Source: Cellvibrio sp. PSBB023
GTDB taxonomy: Bacteria; Pseudomonadota; Gammaproteobacteria; Pseudomonadales; Cellvibrionaceae
NCBI RefSeq assembly: GCF_002007605.1
Contig: NZ_CP019799.1
Coordinates: forward strand, 1,984,001 to 2,048,000
Length of the DNA: 64,000 nucleotides
Direction of reading: 5' to 3'
The notes beneath the pieces are model-generated. The model was given only the letters and a program-made list of their open reading frames with translations, was not told where the DNA came from and ran no database searches. Below are positions 21,287 through 29,576 of the stretch, piece by piece. The number at the start of each line of letters is the position of its first letter. Position 1 is the first letter of the stretch. A program made the position numbers and the translations under genes.

Positions 21287-21889
21287 TTATTCGTCGTCTT
21301 CACTGTTGAACAAATGCCCGAGCTTACCTTTTTTAGTTTCAAGGTATTTGGCATTGTGCGGGTTACGGCCGGTTTGATGGGGCAAGCGCTCAACAATATT
21401 AACGCCCATATCCTGCAAGGCTTTTACTTTGCGCGGATTATTGGTCAGCAATTTTAATGACTGGATATTAAGGTGTTCGATCATGGGCTTCAGGATCGAG
21501 TAGTCGCGCATGTCTGCACCAAAACCCAGTTGCTCATTGGCCTCCACTGTATCAGCCCCCTGATCCTGCAAATGATAAGCTTTGATTTTATTAAGCAAAC
21601 CTATGCCACGCCCTTCCTGGCGCAAATAAAAAATAACGCCGCGCCCAGCCAGTGCCACCTTATGCATGGCAGCTTGCAATTGTGGACCACAATCGCAGCG
21701 CATACTAAACAGTGCATCGCCGGTTAAACATTCAGAATGCACCCGTGCGAGCACAGGCTCGTCAGTGCTGACATCGCCCATGGTGAGCACTACATGCTCT
21801 TTGTCATTTTCGGCATCGCAAAAGCCATGCATGACAAAAATGCCCCAGGGGGTTGGTAATTTGGAAGATTCAACAAAACGAACGGTCAC
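21287..21889 (-). CDS. ribA: GTP cyclohydrolase II
   Basis: RibA opens GTP to start riboflavin synthesis. The 200-residue enzyme has the zinc-binding segment [15 protein letters not shown] with three cysteines, the [11 protein letters not shown] motif and [10 protein letters not shown]. Start GTG at 21889 overlaps the pgpA stop (GTGA), showing translational coupling. Because the GTP cyclohydrolase half of RibBA in this operon lacks the zinc cysteines, this gene is probably the only true GTP cyclohydrolase II here. Confidence 0.96.
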   Translation of the reverse strand: MTVRFVESSKLPTPWGIFVMHGFCDAENDKEHVVLTMGDVSTDEPVLARVHSECLTGDALFSMRCDCGPQLQAAMHKVALAGRGVIFYLRQEGRGIGLLNKIKAYHLQDQGADTVEANEQLGFGADMRDYSILKPMIEHLNIQSLKLLTNNPRKVKALQDMGVNIVERLPHQTGRNPHNAKYLETKKGKLGHLFNSEDDE

Positions 21890-22371
21890 AGAAACCTCAC
21901 AAAATAGGCAAGCAGTTGCAGCACAATCAGTGCATAGATTCCGGCCAGCAGATCATCGACCATGATGCCAAAACCACCGTGAACTTTTTTATCCAGCCAA
22001 TTGATTGGCCAAGGTTTGATAATGTCGAAAAAGCGAAACAGTACGAAGCCAACGACAATCCAGATCCAACCGGCAGGCGCCATAAACATAGTCACCCAGA
22101 AGCCGACAAATTCATCCCACACAATACCGCCGTGATCGTGCACTCCCAGCGCTTTGGAGGAGCGTTCACACCAGAATACGCCCAGCGCAAAGGTGACTAG
22201 CAACCAACTGAGGTAAACCGGCCAGGTTAAATGTTGCAGCAATAAAAAAAATGGAATCGCTGCCAGAGTGCCAAAGGTACCTGGCGCTTTGGGAGCCAAA
22301 CCGCTGCCGAAACCAAAGGCGAACAGATGATCCGGATGGCTAAAAACCTGTTTCAAGCTGGGGGTATTCAT
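21886..22371 (-). CDS. pgpA: Phosphatidylglycerophosphatase A
   Basis: PgpA dephosphorylates phosphatidylglycerophosphate in phospholipid synthesis. The 161-residue membrane protein has [15 protein letters not shown] near its start, the acidic VWDEFVGFW and several hydrophobic helices. The ATG at 22371 ([10 protein letters not shown]) starts 13 bases after the thiL stop; longer frames would run into thiL. Confidence 0.94.
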   Translation of the reverse strand: MNTPSLKQVFSHPDHLFAFGFGSGLAPKAPGTFGTLAAIPFFLLLQHLTWPVYLSWLLVTFALGVFWCERSSKALGVHDHGGIVWDEFVGFWVTMFMAPAGWIWIVVGFVLFRFFDIIKPWPINWLDKKVHGGFGIMVDDLLAGIYALIVLQLLAYFVRFL

Positions 22372-22384
22372 AGTTTTTCTGACA

Positions 22385-23353
22385 TCACTCAAAGTGTTGG
22401 TACCCGGTTTTGGCGAGAACAAAGGGCTCGCCCTCCAATTCACAGACAACCTGATTACCGGGAATAATTTCGCCAATAACAGTTGCGTTTAATTTTCCCT
22501 GCGCAATTAACATAGCGATGTCGGCCATTTTTTCCGGCGGCAGGGTAAAACACAGTTCGTAATCATCGCCACCGCTGAGCGCCCACTGGTAAGCCTGTGA
22601 AGTATTATTCAAGGCTTTCACCGCAGGCGATAAAGGAATATTTTCCACATCGATTACCGCCCCCACATCGCTGGCATCACAAATATGTTGCAAGTCAGCC
22701 ACCAAGCCATCGGAAATATCCAGCGCACTGGTCGCCATGTCGCGAATCAATGCAGATTCTTGCAAGCGCGGCGTTGGGCGATAAAAACGGGACAATAAAT
22801 AATCCCGGTGTTCAGGCGCAAACGATTGTGTCTGCTGGATTACTGCCAAGGCGGCAGCACCATCACCCAGGGCATTGGTGACCAGAATAAAATCGCCGAT
22901 GTTGGCGCCATCGCGCCGCATCGCCTGATGCGCTTGCGTGGCGCCCATCACCTGAATCGTAATCGACAAGGGGCCAGAAGTAGTATCGCCACCGACCAGC
23001 GCAATTCCATAATCGCGCGCGCAGCTAAATAAACCGCGACTGAAACGGCGCAGCCACTCTTCATTGGCCTCAGGTAATGTCAGTGCAAGCGTAAACCATA
23101 AGGGGTCGGCGCCCATGGCAGCCAGATCGCTTAAATTGGTTCGCAATGCACGTTGGGCAATTAATTCCGGATCGGCATCTGCAGGAAAATGTACACCTGC
23201 AACCAGTGTATCTACCGACACGGCCAATTGTTTTCCTGCGGGAATTTGCAGGAGCGCACAGTCGTCGCCAATACCCAGCAATACCCCTTCGGCAGGCTGC
23301 TCGGCTTGCTCGCGCTGGAAAAATTGCTGGATTAATTGAAATTCACTGGGCAC
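22385..23353 (-). CDS. thiL: Thiamine-monophosphate kinase
   Basis: ThiL phosphorylates thiamine monophosphate to the cofactor thiamine diphosphate. The 322-residue protein has the PurM/ThiL fold motifs GIGDDCALL, NLSDLAAMGA, GGDTTSGP and SGGDDYELCF. The start appears to be GTG at 23353 (MPSEFQLIQQF), with no strong ribosome site; it lies about 70 bases after nusB in the usual nusB-thiL-pgpA order. Confidence 0.95.
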   Translation of the reverse strand: MPSEFQLIQQFFQREQAEQPAEGVLLGIGDDCALLQIPAGKQLAVSVDTLVAGVHFPADADPELIAQRALRTNLSDLAAMGADPLWFTLALTLPEANEEWLRRFSRGLFSCARDYGIALVGGDTTSGPLSITIQVMGATQAHQAMRRDGANIGDFILVTNALGDGAAALAVIQQTQSFAPEHRDYLLSRFYRPTPRLQESALIRDMATSALDISDGLVADLQHICDASDVGAVIDVENIPLSPAVKALNNTSQAYQWALSGGDDYELCFTLPPEKMADIAMLIAQGKLNATVIGEIIPGNQVVCELEGEPFVLAKTGYQHFE

Positions 23354-23425
23354 GGTAAGGGTCGGCGATGATGAGGCAGGAAAGAAAAAGGTGAGCAGGG
23401 CTCACCTTGGTCGTCACACACAATA

Positions 23426-23899
23426 CTAGCGGCTTTTACGCTCGGCATTCACTTCCAAAGAGCGCAACACAGCAGCAGTTTTATCCAACACACCGTTGAT
23501 AAATTTGTGGCTGTCTTCTGCTCCAAATTTTTTGGCCAGTGCTACTGCTTCATTGATAACCACTTTGTAGGGCACATCGATGCGGAATTTGAATTCATAG
23601 GTTGCCATGCGCAACAGCGCGCGGGTAATTGCATCCAACTCATCCAAAGAACGGTCCACCAAAAATGGAGTGAACATGGCTTCCAAATCACTGAGGTGCT
23701 CAGGCACTGCGTGCAAAATATCGTGGAAGTATTCAACATCCACTTTGCTCATATCGTTGTCGGTACGAAATTCCGCTTCAATGGCATTAATGCTGGAACC
23801 TGCCATTTGCCATTGGTAAAGCGCCTGCATGGCATAGTGGCGCGCCATGCGGCGAGTTGCAGCGGTGTGGCCTTTTTGCTGGCCTGAAGGAGTGCTCAT
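23426..23899 (-). CDS. nusB: Transcription antitermination protein NusB
   Basis: NusB binds boxA with NusE/S10 in rRNA antitermination. The 157-residue all-helical protein has RRMARHYAMQALYQW near the N-terminus and FINGVLDKTA near the C-terminus. I use the ATG at 23899; an in-frame TTG two codons upstream is unlikely. The gene follows ribH by about 60 bases as in other gammaproteobacteria. Confidence 0.95.
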   Translation of the reverse strand: MSTPSGQQKGHTAATRRMARHYAMQALYQWQMAGSSINAIEAEFRTDNDMSKVDVEYFHDILHAVPEHLSDLEAMFTPFLVDRSLDELDAITRALLRMATYEFKFRIDVPYKVVINEAVALAKKFGAEDSHKFINGVLDKTAAVLRSLEVNAERKSR

Positions 23900-23961
23900 G
23901 AACAATTACCTGATAAAGAACTTGAATGCAGAATTTGAATAACCGATACGATGATTAAAAA

Positions 23962-24432
23962 TTAAATTTTTCCAAACAGGGAAACCATTTCCAGGGCAGT
24001 AGAGGCAGCTTCAACACCTTTGTTGCCCGCTTTGGTACCGGAGCGCTCAATGGCTTGTTCAATGGAATCTACCGTCAATACACCGAAGGTTACTGGTACG
24101 CCGTATTGCAGGGACACTTGCGCCAACCCTTTGGTGCATTCACCAGCCACATAATCAAAATGCGGAGTGCCGCCGCGAATAACAGCGCCCAACGCGATGA
24201 TTGCATCGAATTCGTTTTTGGCCGCAATTTTTTGTGCGGTGAGCGGAAACTCAAATGCACCTGGTGCGTAATAAATGGTGATGTTTTCATCTTTAATGCC
24301 GTGGCGACGCAGGGTATCCAGAGCACCGTCTTTCAGGCTTTCTACAACAAAACTGTTCCAACGGCTCACGATCAGGGCGTATTTACCGGCTGATGCGGAA
24401 AAATCACCTTCAACTACTTTGATATTGCTCAT
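23962..24432 (-). CDS. ribH: 6,7-dimethyl-8-ribityllumazine synthase
   Basis: RibH joins the RibB and RibD products into lumazine, the substrate of RibE. The 156-residue protein has [37 protein letters not shown] and [13 protein letters not shown], all diagnostic. It forms shells of 60 or decamers in known relatives. About 110 bases separate it from ribBA upstream; no FMN riboswitch is visible there. Confidence 0.96.
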   Translation of the reverse strand: MSNIKVVEGDFSASAGKYALIVSRWNSFVVESLKDGALDTLRRHGIKDENITIYYAPGAFEFPLTAQKIAAKNEFDAIIALGAVIRGGTPHFDYVAGECTKGLAQVSLQYGVPVTFGVLTVDSIEQAIERSGTKAGNKGVEAASTALEMVSLFGKI

Positions 24433-24543
24433 ATGCTTTTCTCTGTTCGATTAATTTTTCAAGGTGCGATGGGTAGCGCATGGCGTTACCCATAGTGCGA
24501 AAACTATTTTGGATTTATTCGCCTTCCGGACAAATATATTCCA

Positions 24544-25629
24544 CTACTTCCAAATCAAACCCGAGAGCGCGGAGTAGCGCATAGGGGCAGACATCACCCG
24601 CATTTTACGCACGCCTAAATCGCGCAGGATTTGCGAGCCGGTGCCCACTTGTTTGTAGAGGACTTCCGAGCTGCGGCGCATTTGTTTGCCGGAAATCAGC
24701 CAGTCGATACTGTCCTCCACTTCTTTCGTGGATTCGTCGTGGCAAATCAGCAACACAACGCCTTTACCTTCTTCACTGACCTTTTTCAGCGCATCCTGAT
24801 AGGTCCAGCTTTTGCCACCGGCAACCGAGGTGCGCTTCAGGCTTAATACGTCGCGCGCTATATCCATCACATGAACACGAACCAGGGTTGGTTCTGCGTC
24901 TATCTGGCCCATGGTCATCACAAAATGTAAATCGCCACGGGCAGTATCGCGATAGGTGTGCAAATCAAACTCGCCGAAGAGGGTCTCCACTTTGCGGCTG
25001 TTGATGCACTCCACGGTTTTCTCTTTAGTGGCGCGGTAGTGAATCAGGTCGGCAATGGTACCGATTTTCAGGTGATGTTGCTCGGCAAATCGCTCCAGGT
25101 CAGCGCGGCGCGCCATGGAACCGTCGGGGTTCATCACCTCCACAATCACCGCCGCCGGCTCAAAACCGGCCAGACGAGCCAAGTCACAACCGGCCTCAGT
25201 ATGCCCGGCACGGCTCATAACGCCACCGGGCTGAGCCATCAGCGGAAAAATATGGCCCGGCTGGACTATGTCGCTGGCTTTGGCATTAGCCTTGACAGCG
25301 GCGCGCACGGTTAACGCGCGGTCGGCAGCGGAAATACCGGTGCTGACGCCTTCTGCCGCCTCAATGGAGACGGTGAAGTTGGTGGTGTGCTGGGATTTGT
25401 TGTCGCTCACCATGAGAGGCAAATCCAATTGCTTGCAGCGCTCGGCCGTAAGCGTCAGGCAAATCAAGCCACGGGCATGGGTGGCCATAAAGTTGATGTC
25501 TTCCGGGCGCACCTGTTCGGCGACCATGATCAAATCGCCTTCATTTTCACGATCTTCGTCATCCATCAGGATAACCATCTTGCCGTGACGCAAATCTTCT
25601 ATCAGTTCTTCAATACTATTGAGTTGCAT
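24544..25629 (-). CDS. ribBA: 3,4-dihydroxy-2-butanone-4-phosphate synthase with degenerate GTP cyclohydrolase II half
   Basis: The N-terminal half (about residues 1-205) has the DHBP synthase motifs DDEDRENEGDL, HARGLICL and GHTEAGCDLARL and should make dihydroxybutanone phosphate from ribulose-5-phosphate. The C-terminal half is aligned with GTP cyclohydrolase II, but the zinc-binding cysteines seen in RibA are missing: the corresponding stretch reads RVHVMDIARDVLSL. It is therefore a RibBX-type fusion whose second domain is probably not catalytic. Start ATG at 25629 (MQLNSIEELI); 361 aa. Confidence 0.93.
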   Translation of the reverse strand: MQLNSIEELIEDLRHGKMVILMDDEDRENEGDLIMVAEQVRPEDINFMATHARGLICLTLTAERCKQLDLPLMVSDNKSQHTTNFTVSIEAAEGVSTGISAADRALTVRAAVKANAKASDIVQPGHIFPLMAQPGGVMSRAGHTEAGCDLARLAGFEPAAVIVEVMNPDGSMARRADLERFAEQHHLKIGTIADLIHYRATKEKTVECINSRKVETLFGEFDLHTYRDTARGDLHFVMTMGQIDAEPTLVRVHVMDIARDVLSLKRTSVAGGKSWTYQDALKKVSEEGKGVVLLICHDESTKEVEDSIDWLISGKQMRRSSEVLYKQVGTGSQILRDLGVRKMRVMSAPMRYSALSGLIWK

Positions 25630-25683
25630 AGAGAATCCCGAGTTACCAATGTCTGTTGGGGAATGCCTGTCAGGTAATATCAA

Positions 25684-26340
25684 TTACATAAAACCGTTTT
25701 TCGCCAAAAACTCCAGAGTGATGCCCTGCCCTTCACCCTCGGCGGCTTTTTCACCGAGCATTAAGCGCTCCAAATAACGCGCCAATACATCGACCTCCAG
25801 GTTGATTTTACTGCCCGCTTGATAGGACTCCATGATCGTCCATTTCAGGGTGTGCGGCACAATATTGAGCTCAAACTCGGCACCATCGACTTTGTTTACG
25901 GTAAGACTAGTGCCATCTACCGTAATTGACCCTTTATGGGCGATATATTTTGCCAATTCCTTGGGCGCGCGAATGCGGAAGCGCTCGGAGCGTGCATCCG
26001 GGTGACGACTGACTACTTCGCCCACACCATCCACATGGCCACTCACAATATGGCCGCCAAGGCGGGTTTGGGGAGTCAGCGCTTTTTCCAGATTGACGCG
26101 CTGGCCAATTTTCCAGCCAGGCAAAGTGGTGTTATCCAGGGTTTCGCGTGAGACATCCGCCCAGTAGCCGTCACCGGGTAAGTCGACAACCGTGAGGCAG
26201 ACACCATTAGTGGCGATTGAGTCGCCCAGGTGCACGTCTGCCAAATTCAGGTTGTGGGTTTTGATACGCAGGCGCAAGTCGCCATTTTTAGGCTGCAGCG
26301 CCACAACTTCGCCAATTGCTTCAATGATACCGGTGAACAT
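25684..26340 (-). CDS. ribE: Riboflavin synthase alpha subunit
   Basis: RibE dismutates two lumazines into riboflavin. The 218-residue protein is made of two similar lumazine-binding domains, starting MFTGIIEAIGEV, with GVCLTVV in the first and DGTSLTVN in the second. It lies 54 bases upstream of ribBA and 32 bases downstream of an inserted RDD gene. Confidence 0.95.
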   Translation of the reverse strand: MFTGIIEAIGEVVALQPKNGDLRLRIKTHNLNLADVHLGDSIATNGVCLTVVDLPGDGYWADVSRETLDNTTLPGWKIGQRVNLEKALTPQTRLGGHIVSGHVDGVGEVVSRHPDARSERFRIRAPKELAKYIAHKGSITVDGTSLTVNKVDGAEFELNIVPHTLKWTIMESYQAGSKINLEVDVLARYLERLMLGEKAAEGEGQGITLEFLAKNGFM

Positions 26341-26372
26341 AGGTGGCCTCCGAATTGCTGCCGTAAAAAGTG

Positions 26373-26915
26373 CTACACGATGATGCTGTCAGGTTTGCCC
26401 TGATGATGGCTCACAGGGATCTTCAAATCGATCACCTTGGTTTTGGCGATATGATCGTGGATACAACGCTTATCGTCGCGGAAAATGGCCAATACGTCGG
26501 CCAAGCGCAACAAGATACCAATGACGGGAACCAGCCCCATGAGCCACTGGGATACGTAGCGTTGCAGGATCAACGGCAAGAATGGCGGCTTTTGGTTATC
26601 CATGGTGACTATGGCGATACCAATAATGCGCTTGCCAATAGTCTGCCCATACTGGTGCAGCAGGAAACCGTGCAGGACAAAAAACATCATCAGCTGGAAT
26701 AACACCAGTTTCAGCGCCAGTTCCGGCGGAATAGTGCCTTGCTGTTCGGCGATTTCCATCAACCCCTGGTTTTGTGCAAAGGGGAAAATACACACCATCA
26801 TGATCACCACATCAATCACCATGGCCTGCAGGCGCTTGCCCAATGAGGCGGTGTTATCCACTACAGGACCGGTGGGTGGCTGGGTAAACGGGGACGATTG
26901 TTGTTCATCACTCAC
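26373..26915 (-). CDS. RDD family membrane protein
   Basis: A 180-residue membrane protein with three to four hydrophobic segments and the RDD-type pattern GKRLQAMVIDVVIMM at its first helix and GQTIGKRIIGIAIV later. The function of such small RDD proteins is uncertain. The start is probably GTG at 26915; an in-frame TTG at 26921 is also possible. It interrupts the ribD-ribE pair, which are adjacent in most related operons, and keeps short spacings, so it is probably co-transcribed. Confidence 0.8.
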   Translation of the reverse strand: MSDEQQSSPFTQPPTGPVVDNTASLGKRLQAMVIDVVIMMVCIFPFAQNQGLMEIAEQQGTIPPELALKLVLFQLMMFFVLHGFLLHQYGQTIGKRIIGIAIVTMDNQKPPFLPLILQRYVSQWLMGLVPVIGILLRLADVLAIFRDDKRCIHDHIAKTKVIDLKIPVSHHQGKPDSIIV

Positions 26916-26955
26916 AAGCAAAAACCTTTACTGGAAACAGGGTGGACGGGAAATA

Positions 26956-28080
26956 TTAATACTCGGTATCGGGCACTGCGGTCAGACGCCAATCGCGGCC
27001 GACGGCACGAATGTCTTTGATTTTTAATGCCAGCGACGAGGACATGGTATCCAGCGGCAGCTCAAAAATCGGGCGCGCATTGCTGCCGAGCAGTTTGGGC
27101 GCCATGTAGATAATGATTTCATCCAGCAGGCCGCGACGCAAAAAACTGCCCGCCAGGGTTGCGCCAGCTTCTACCAGCACCTCATTGCACTGGCGCTGCA
27201 CTAACTCGCGCAGCAGCGCGGTTAAATCGATACGGCCATCTTTGGCGGGGAGCGCCAGCAGCTCCACAAACGCTGGCCAGCCCTCGCACTGGGCGGCATC
27301 AACCGAGCCGTTATGCACCAACAAGATGGGGCTGGATTGTTTGAATAACAAGGCATTGCGCGGTAACCGCAGGGTGGAATCCAGAATGACACGCAGGGGT
27401 TGCCTGATAGCGATCTCCTCGGCATGGGGCAAGCCCAGTTCGTCGGCACGTACCGTCAGGGAGGAATTGTCCTGCAACAGCGAATCCACGCCGGAAATAA
27501 TGGCACAGGAGCGGGCGCGTAAGCGCTGTACATCGGCGCGCGCTTTGGGGCCGGTAATCCACTTGCTTTCGCCGCTTTCCATGGCGGTGCGACCATCCAG
27601 GCTCATGGCTAACTTGCAGCGCACCAGCGGTTTCTTGCGCTCCATGCGTTTGATAAAACCGGGATTCAGGGCGCGGGCATCGTCTTCCAGTACCGGGCCA
27701 TCCACCTCAACACCGGCGGCACGTAATAGCGCAATGCCATTGCCGGAGACCAGCGGATTAGGATCTTCCATGGCGTAGACAACCCGCGTCACACCAGCAT
27801 CAACCAGCGCTTGTGAACAGGGGCCGGTGCGGCCGGTATGACTGCAAGGTTCAAGGCTGACATAGACTGTTGCGCCGCGAGCATTCTCGCCAGCGATACG
27901 CAGTGCGTTAACCTCGGCATGGCCTTCACCGGCGCGAACATGCCAACCCTCGGCGATGACCTGTCCGTCTTTCACCAGCACACAACCAACACGGGGGTTG
28001 GGCATGGTGGTGTACAAGCCGCGTTCTGCCAAGCGGAACGCTTGGGCCATGTAGTCAAAATCAGTAGGGGTAAGCGCCAT
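26956..28080 (-). CDS. ribD: Bifunctional pyrimidine deaminase/reductase RibD
   Basis: RibD catalyses the second and third steps of riboflavin synthesis. The N-terminal deaminase (about residues 1-145) has zinc motif GHAEVNAL and PCSHTGRTGPC; the C-terminal reductase has KLAMSLDGRTA and EVLVEAGATLAGSF. 374 aa, ATG at 28080. It follows nrdR by about 58 bases. Confidence 0.96.
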   Translation of the reverse strand: MALTPTDFDYMAQAFRLAERGLYTTMPNPRVGCVLVKDGQVIAEGWHVRAGEGHAEVNALRIAGENARGATVYVSLEPCSHTGRTGPCSQALVDAGVTRVVYAMEDPNPLVSGNGIALLRAAGVEVDGPVLEDDARALNPGFIKRMERKKPLVRCKLAMSLDGRTAMESGESKWITGPKARADVQRLRARSCAIISGVDSLLQDNSSLTVRADELGLPHAEEIAIRQPLRVILDSTLRLPRNALLFKQSSPILLVHNGSVDAAQCEGWPAFVELLALPAKDGRIDLTALLRELVQRQCNEVLVEAGATLAGSFLRRGLLDEIIIYMAPKLLGSNARPIFELPLDTMSSSLALKIKDIRAVGRDWRLTAVPDTEY

Positions 28081-28138
28081 TGGGAGTTAGTTGTGTCCGG
28101 TTGCCGTTTGTTTTCAGATGAGTGTGTTTGTTTTCAAG

Positions 28139-28606
28139 TTAGAGTTCATTTTCAGGTTGCTGCTCAAGGCGATCTATTTCCTGACGGAATTCATTTAAAT
28201 CCTTAAAACGACGATAGACAGAGGCAAAGCGCACATAAGCGACTTCATCCAATTTCTGTAATTGCTCCATCACCTTTTCACCGACCAACAGGGCTTTGAC
28301 TTCGCGTTCGCCGGTGGCCTGCAGAAAATGTTTGATGTGGTTAATGGCGGATTCAATCGCCTCAATGCTCACCGGGCGTTTTTCCAGCGCGCGCAACAAA
28401 CCGGCGCGCAATTTATTTTCATCGAAGGGTTCGCGGGTGCCGTTTTGCTTGATGATGCGCGGCATCACCAATTCAGCGACTTCAAAGGTGGTAAAGCGTT
28501 CATGGCAGGATAAACACTCACGGCGGCGGCGAACTTGATCGCCCTCGGCCACCAGGCGGGAATCGATAACCTTGGTATCTTCCGCACTACAAAACGGACA
28601 ATGCAT
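28139..28606 (-). CDS. nrdR: Transcriptional repressor NrdR
   Basis: NrdR is the (d)ATP-sensing repressor of ribonucleotide reductase genes. The 155-residue protein has the N-terminal zinc ribbon (HCPFC and CLSCHERF) and an ATP-cone with RDGTREPF-type sequence [16 protein letters not shown]. The start MHCPFC at 28606 is canonical; an ATG two codons upstream (28612) is equally readable. In related genomes glyA lies directly upstream; here 12.6 kb of other genes intervene. Confidence 0.95.
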   Translation of the reverse strand: MHCPFCSAEDTKVIDSRLVAEGDQVRRRRECLSCHERFTTFEVAELVMPRIIKQNGTREPFDENKLRAGLLRALEKRPVSIEAIESAINHIKHFLQATGEREVKALLVGEKVMEQLQKLDEVAYVRFASVYRRFKDLNEFRQEIDRLEQQPENEL

Positions 28607-28737
28607 AATCATTAGCCCCAGCGATTAAAAACTGGCGCGCAGTCTAGCACAAACGCGGCATAAGCCTTAACACACGCCAAACCACTCCGCTGTGCCCGCT
28701 GGAAATTGTCGTTATCAGTCAATATTCGGTTCAGCAG

Positions 28738-29403
28738 TTACTTATGCTCGTGTGGTATTTCCATATGATCCTCCACACCGGGTTGGGATAGTTCAAACTC
28801 GGATGGATTTTTGTAGATCCAGCCACTGCCACTTACCGAGACCAGGGTGTAGCTTCCTTTGGGCGTAGTGACTGTGGCAAACACTGAGTTGGCGCCATAG
28901 GTCATCACCACCGGATAATCCGTTCCGTACCCATCCAGATAGCCGCGCCAGGAATAATCGCCATTAGGATTTTCATTGCTGCTGATGACGGTGGCATTCA
29001 CCAGAGCGCCTTCAGGTAATTCCAGCGCAACCTGCTCACCGGGCCCTGGAAACACCGGGGAATTCATATCGATAGTGACAGATTCATAGATCACCACACC
29101 TTCTGGTAAAGCGACAGCAGTTGAACCGGTATTGTTGCGCTGCCACGCCGGAACGGCACTTGATGCAGCTGCCGGTTTAACAGTTGGTTCAGTGATGTTT
29201 TCTGTGTTGGCGCTTGATACTGCTGCGCCAGAATGAACAGCAGCGGGAGGACGCTCACCGGATTGTGATTCAGCGGGCACTCTTGCCGGTGGCAATGCGC
29301 TGTAATCGCGCGGCGGCAATAAAAAATAGATGGCGCCAATAAGCACCAGAAGAATCAGTAAGAGCAAAAAATAACGGGGCTTGCCTTCAAATTGAGTTGT
29401 CAT
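28738..29403 (-). CDS. Membrane-anchored protein resembling a stand-alone M72 protease prodomain (copy A)
   Basis: The 221-residue protein has one N-terminal membrane segment (about residues 11-29), a Pro/Ala/Ser-rich spacer (30-100) and a conserved beta-rich block (105-208) with NPNGDYSWRGYLDGYG, YPVVMTYG, SVFATVTTP and GSGWIYKNP. The same block occurs in the gene at 40619-41347. From memory of the family, the block resembles the N-terminal propeptide of peptidyl-Asp (M72) metalloproteases, where W-x-G, a VVLTFG-type strand, VFG and GxxWL motifs precede the catalytic domain. No catalytic domain follows. I infer an inner-membrane-anchored periplasmic inhibitor or folding partner for the nearby proteases. 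Confidence 0.7.
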   Translation of the reverse strand: MTTQFEGKPRYFLLLLILLVLIGAIYFLLPPRDYSALPPARVPAESQSGERPPAAVHSGAAVSSANTENITEPTVKPAAASSAVPAWQRNNTGSTAVALPEGVVIYESVTIDMNSPVFPGPGEQVALELPEGALVNATVISSNENPNGDYSWRGYLDGYGTDYPVVMTYGANSVFATVTTPKGSYTLVSVSGSGWIYKNPSEFELSQPGVEDHMEIPHEHK

Positions 29404-29531
29404 CCGCGTCGTCCGTGTGTCATTACCAAATTAAAAAATAGAAAGGCCGCGCATTAAACACCGCCTTAAAAAATAGCAGCCTTAAAAAAATAGCCTAGCA
29501 GCAACATAGAATTGCGCAGGGGCGGCAACAT

Positions 29532-29554
29532 AAAAAAAGCGGCCCGAAGGCCGC
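29532..29554 (-). terminator. Terminator of the TSP3-repeat lipoprotein gene
   Basis: GCGGCC-TTCG-GGCCGC on the minus strand, a UUCG tetraloop stem, is followed by seven T residues, directly after the 29577 stop. Confidence 0.9.
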
Positions 29555-29576
29555 CTTTCTCTAGCCAGGCACCCAC

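Noticed and set aside
24433..24543. FMN riboswitch upstream of ribH or ribBA
   Set aside because: The conserved RFN element sequences are not visible in this 110-base gap or upstream of ribBA.
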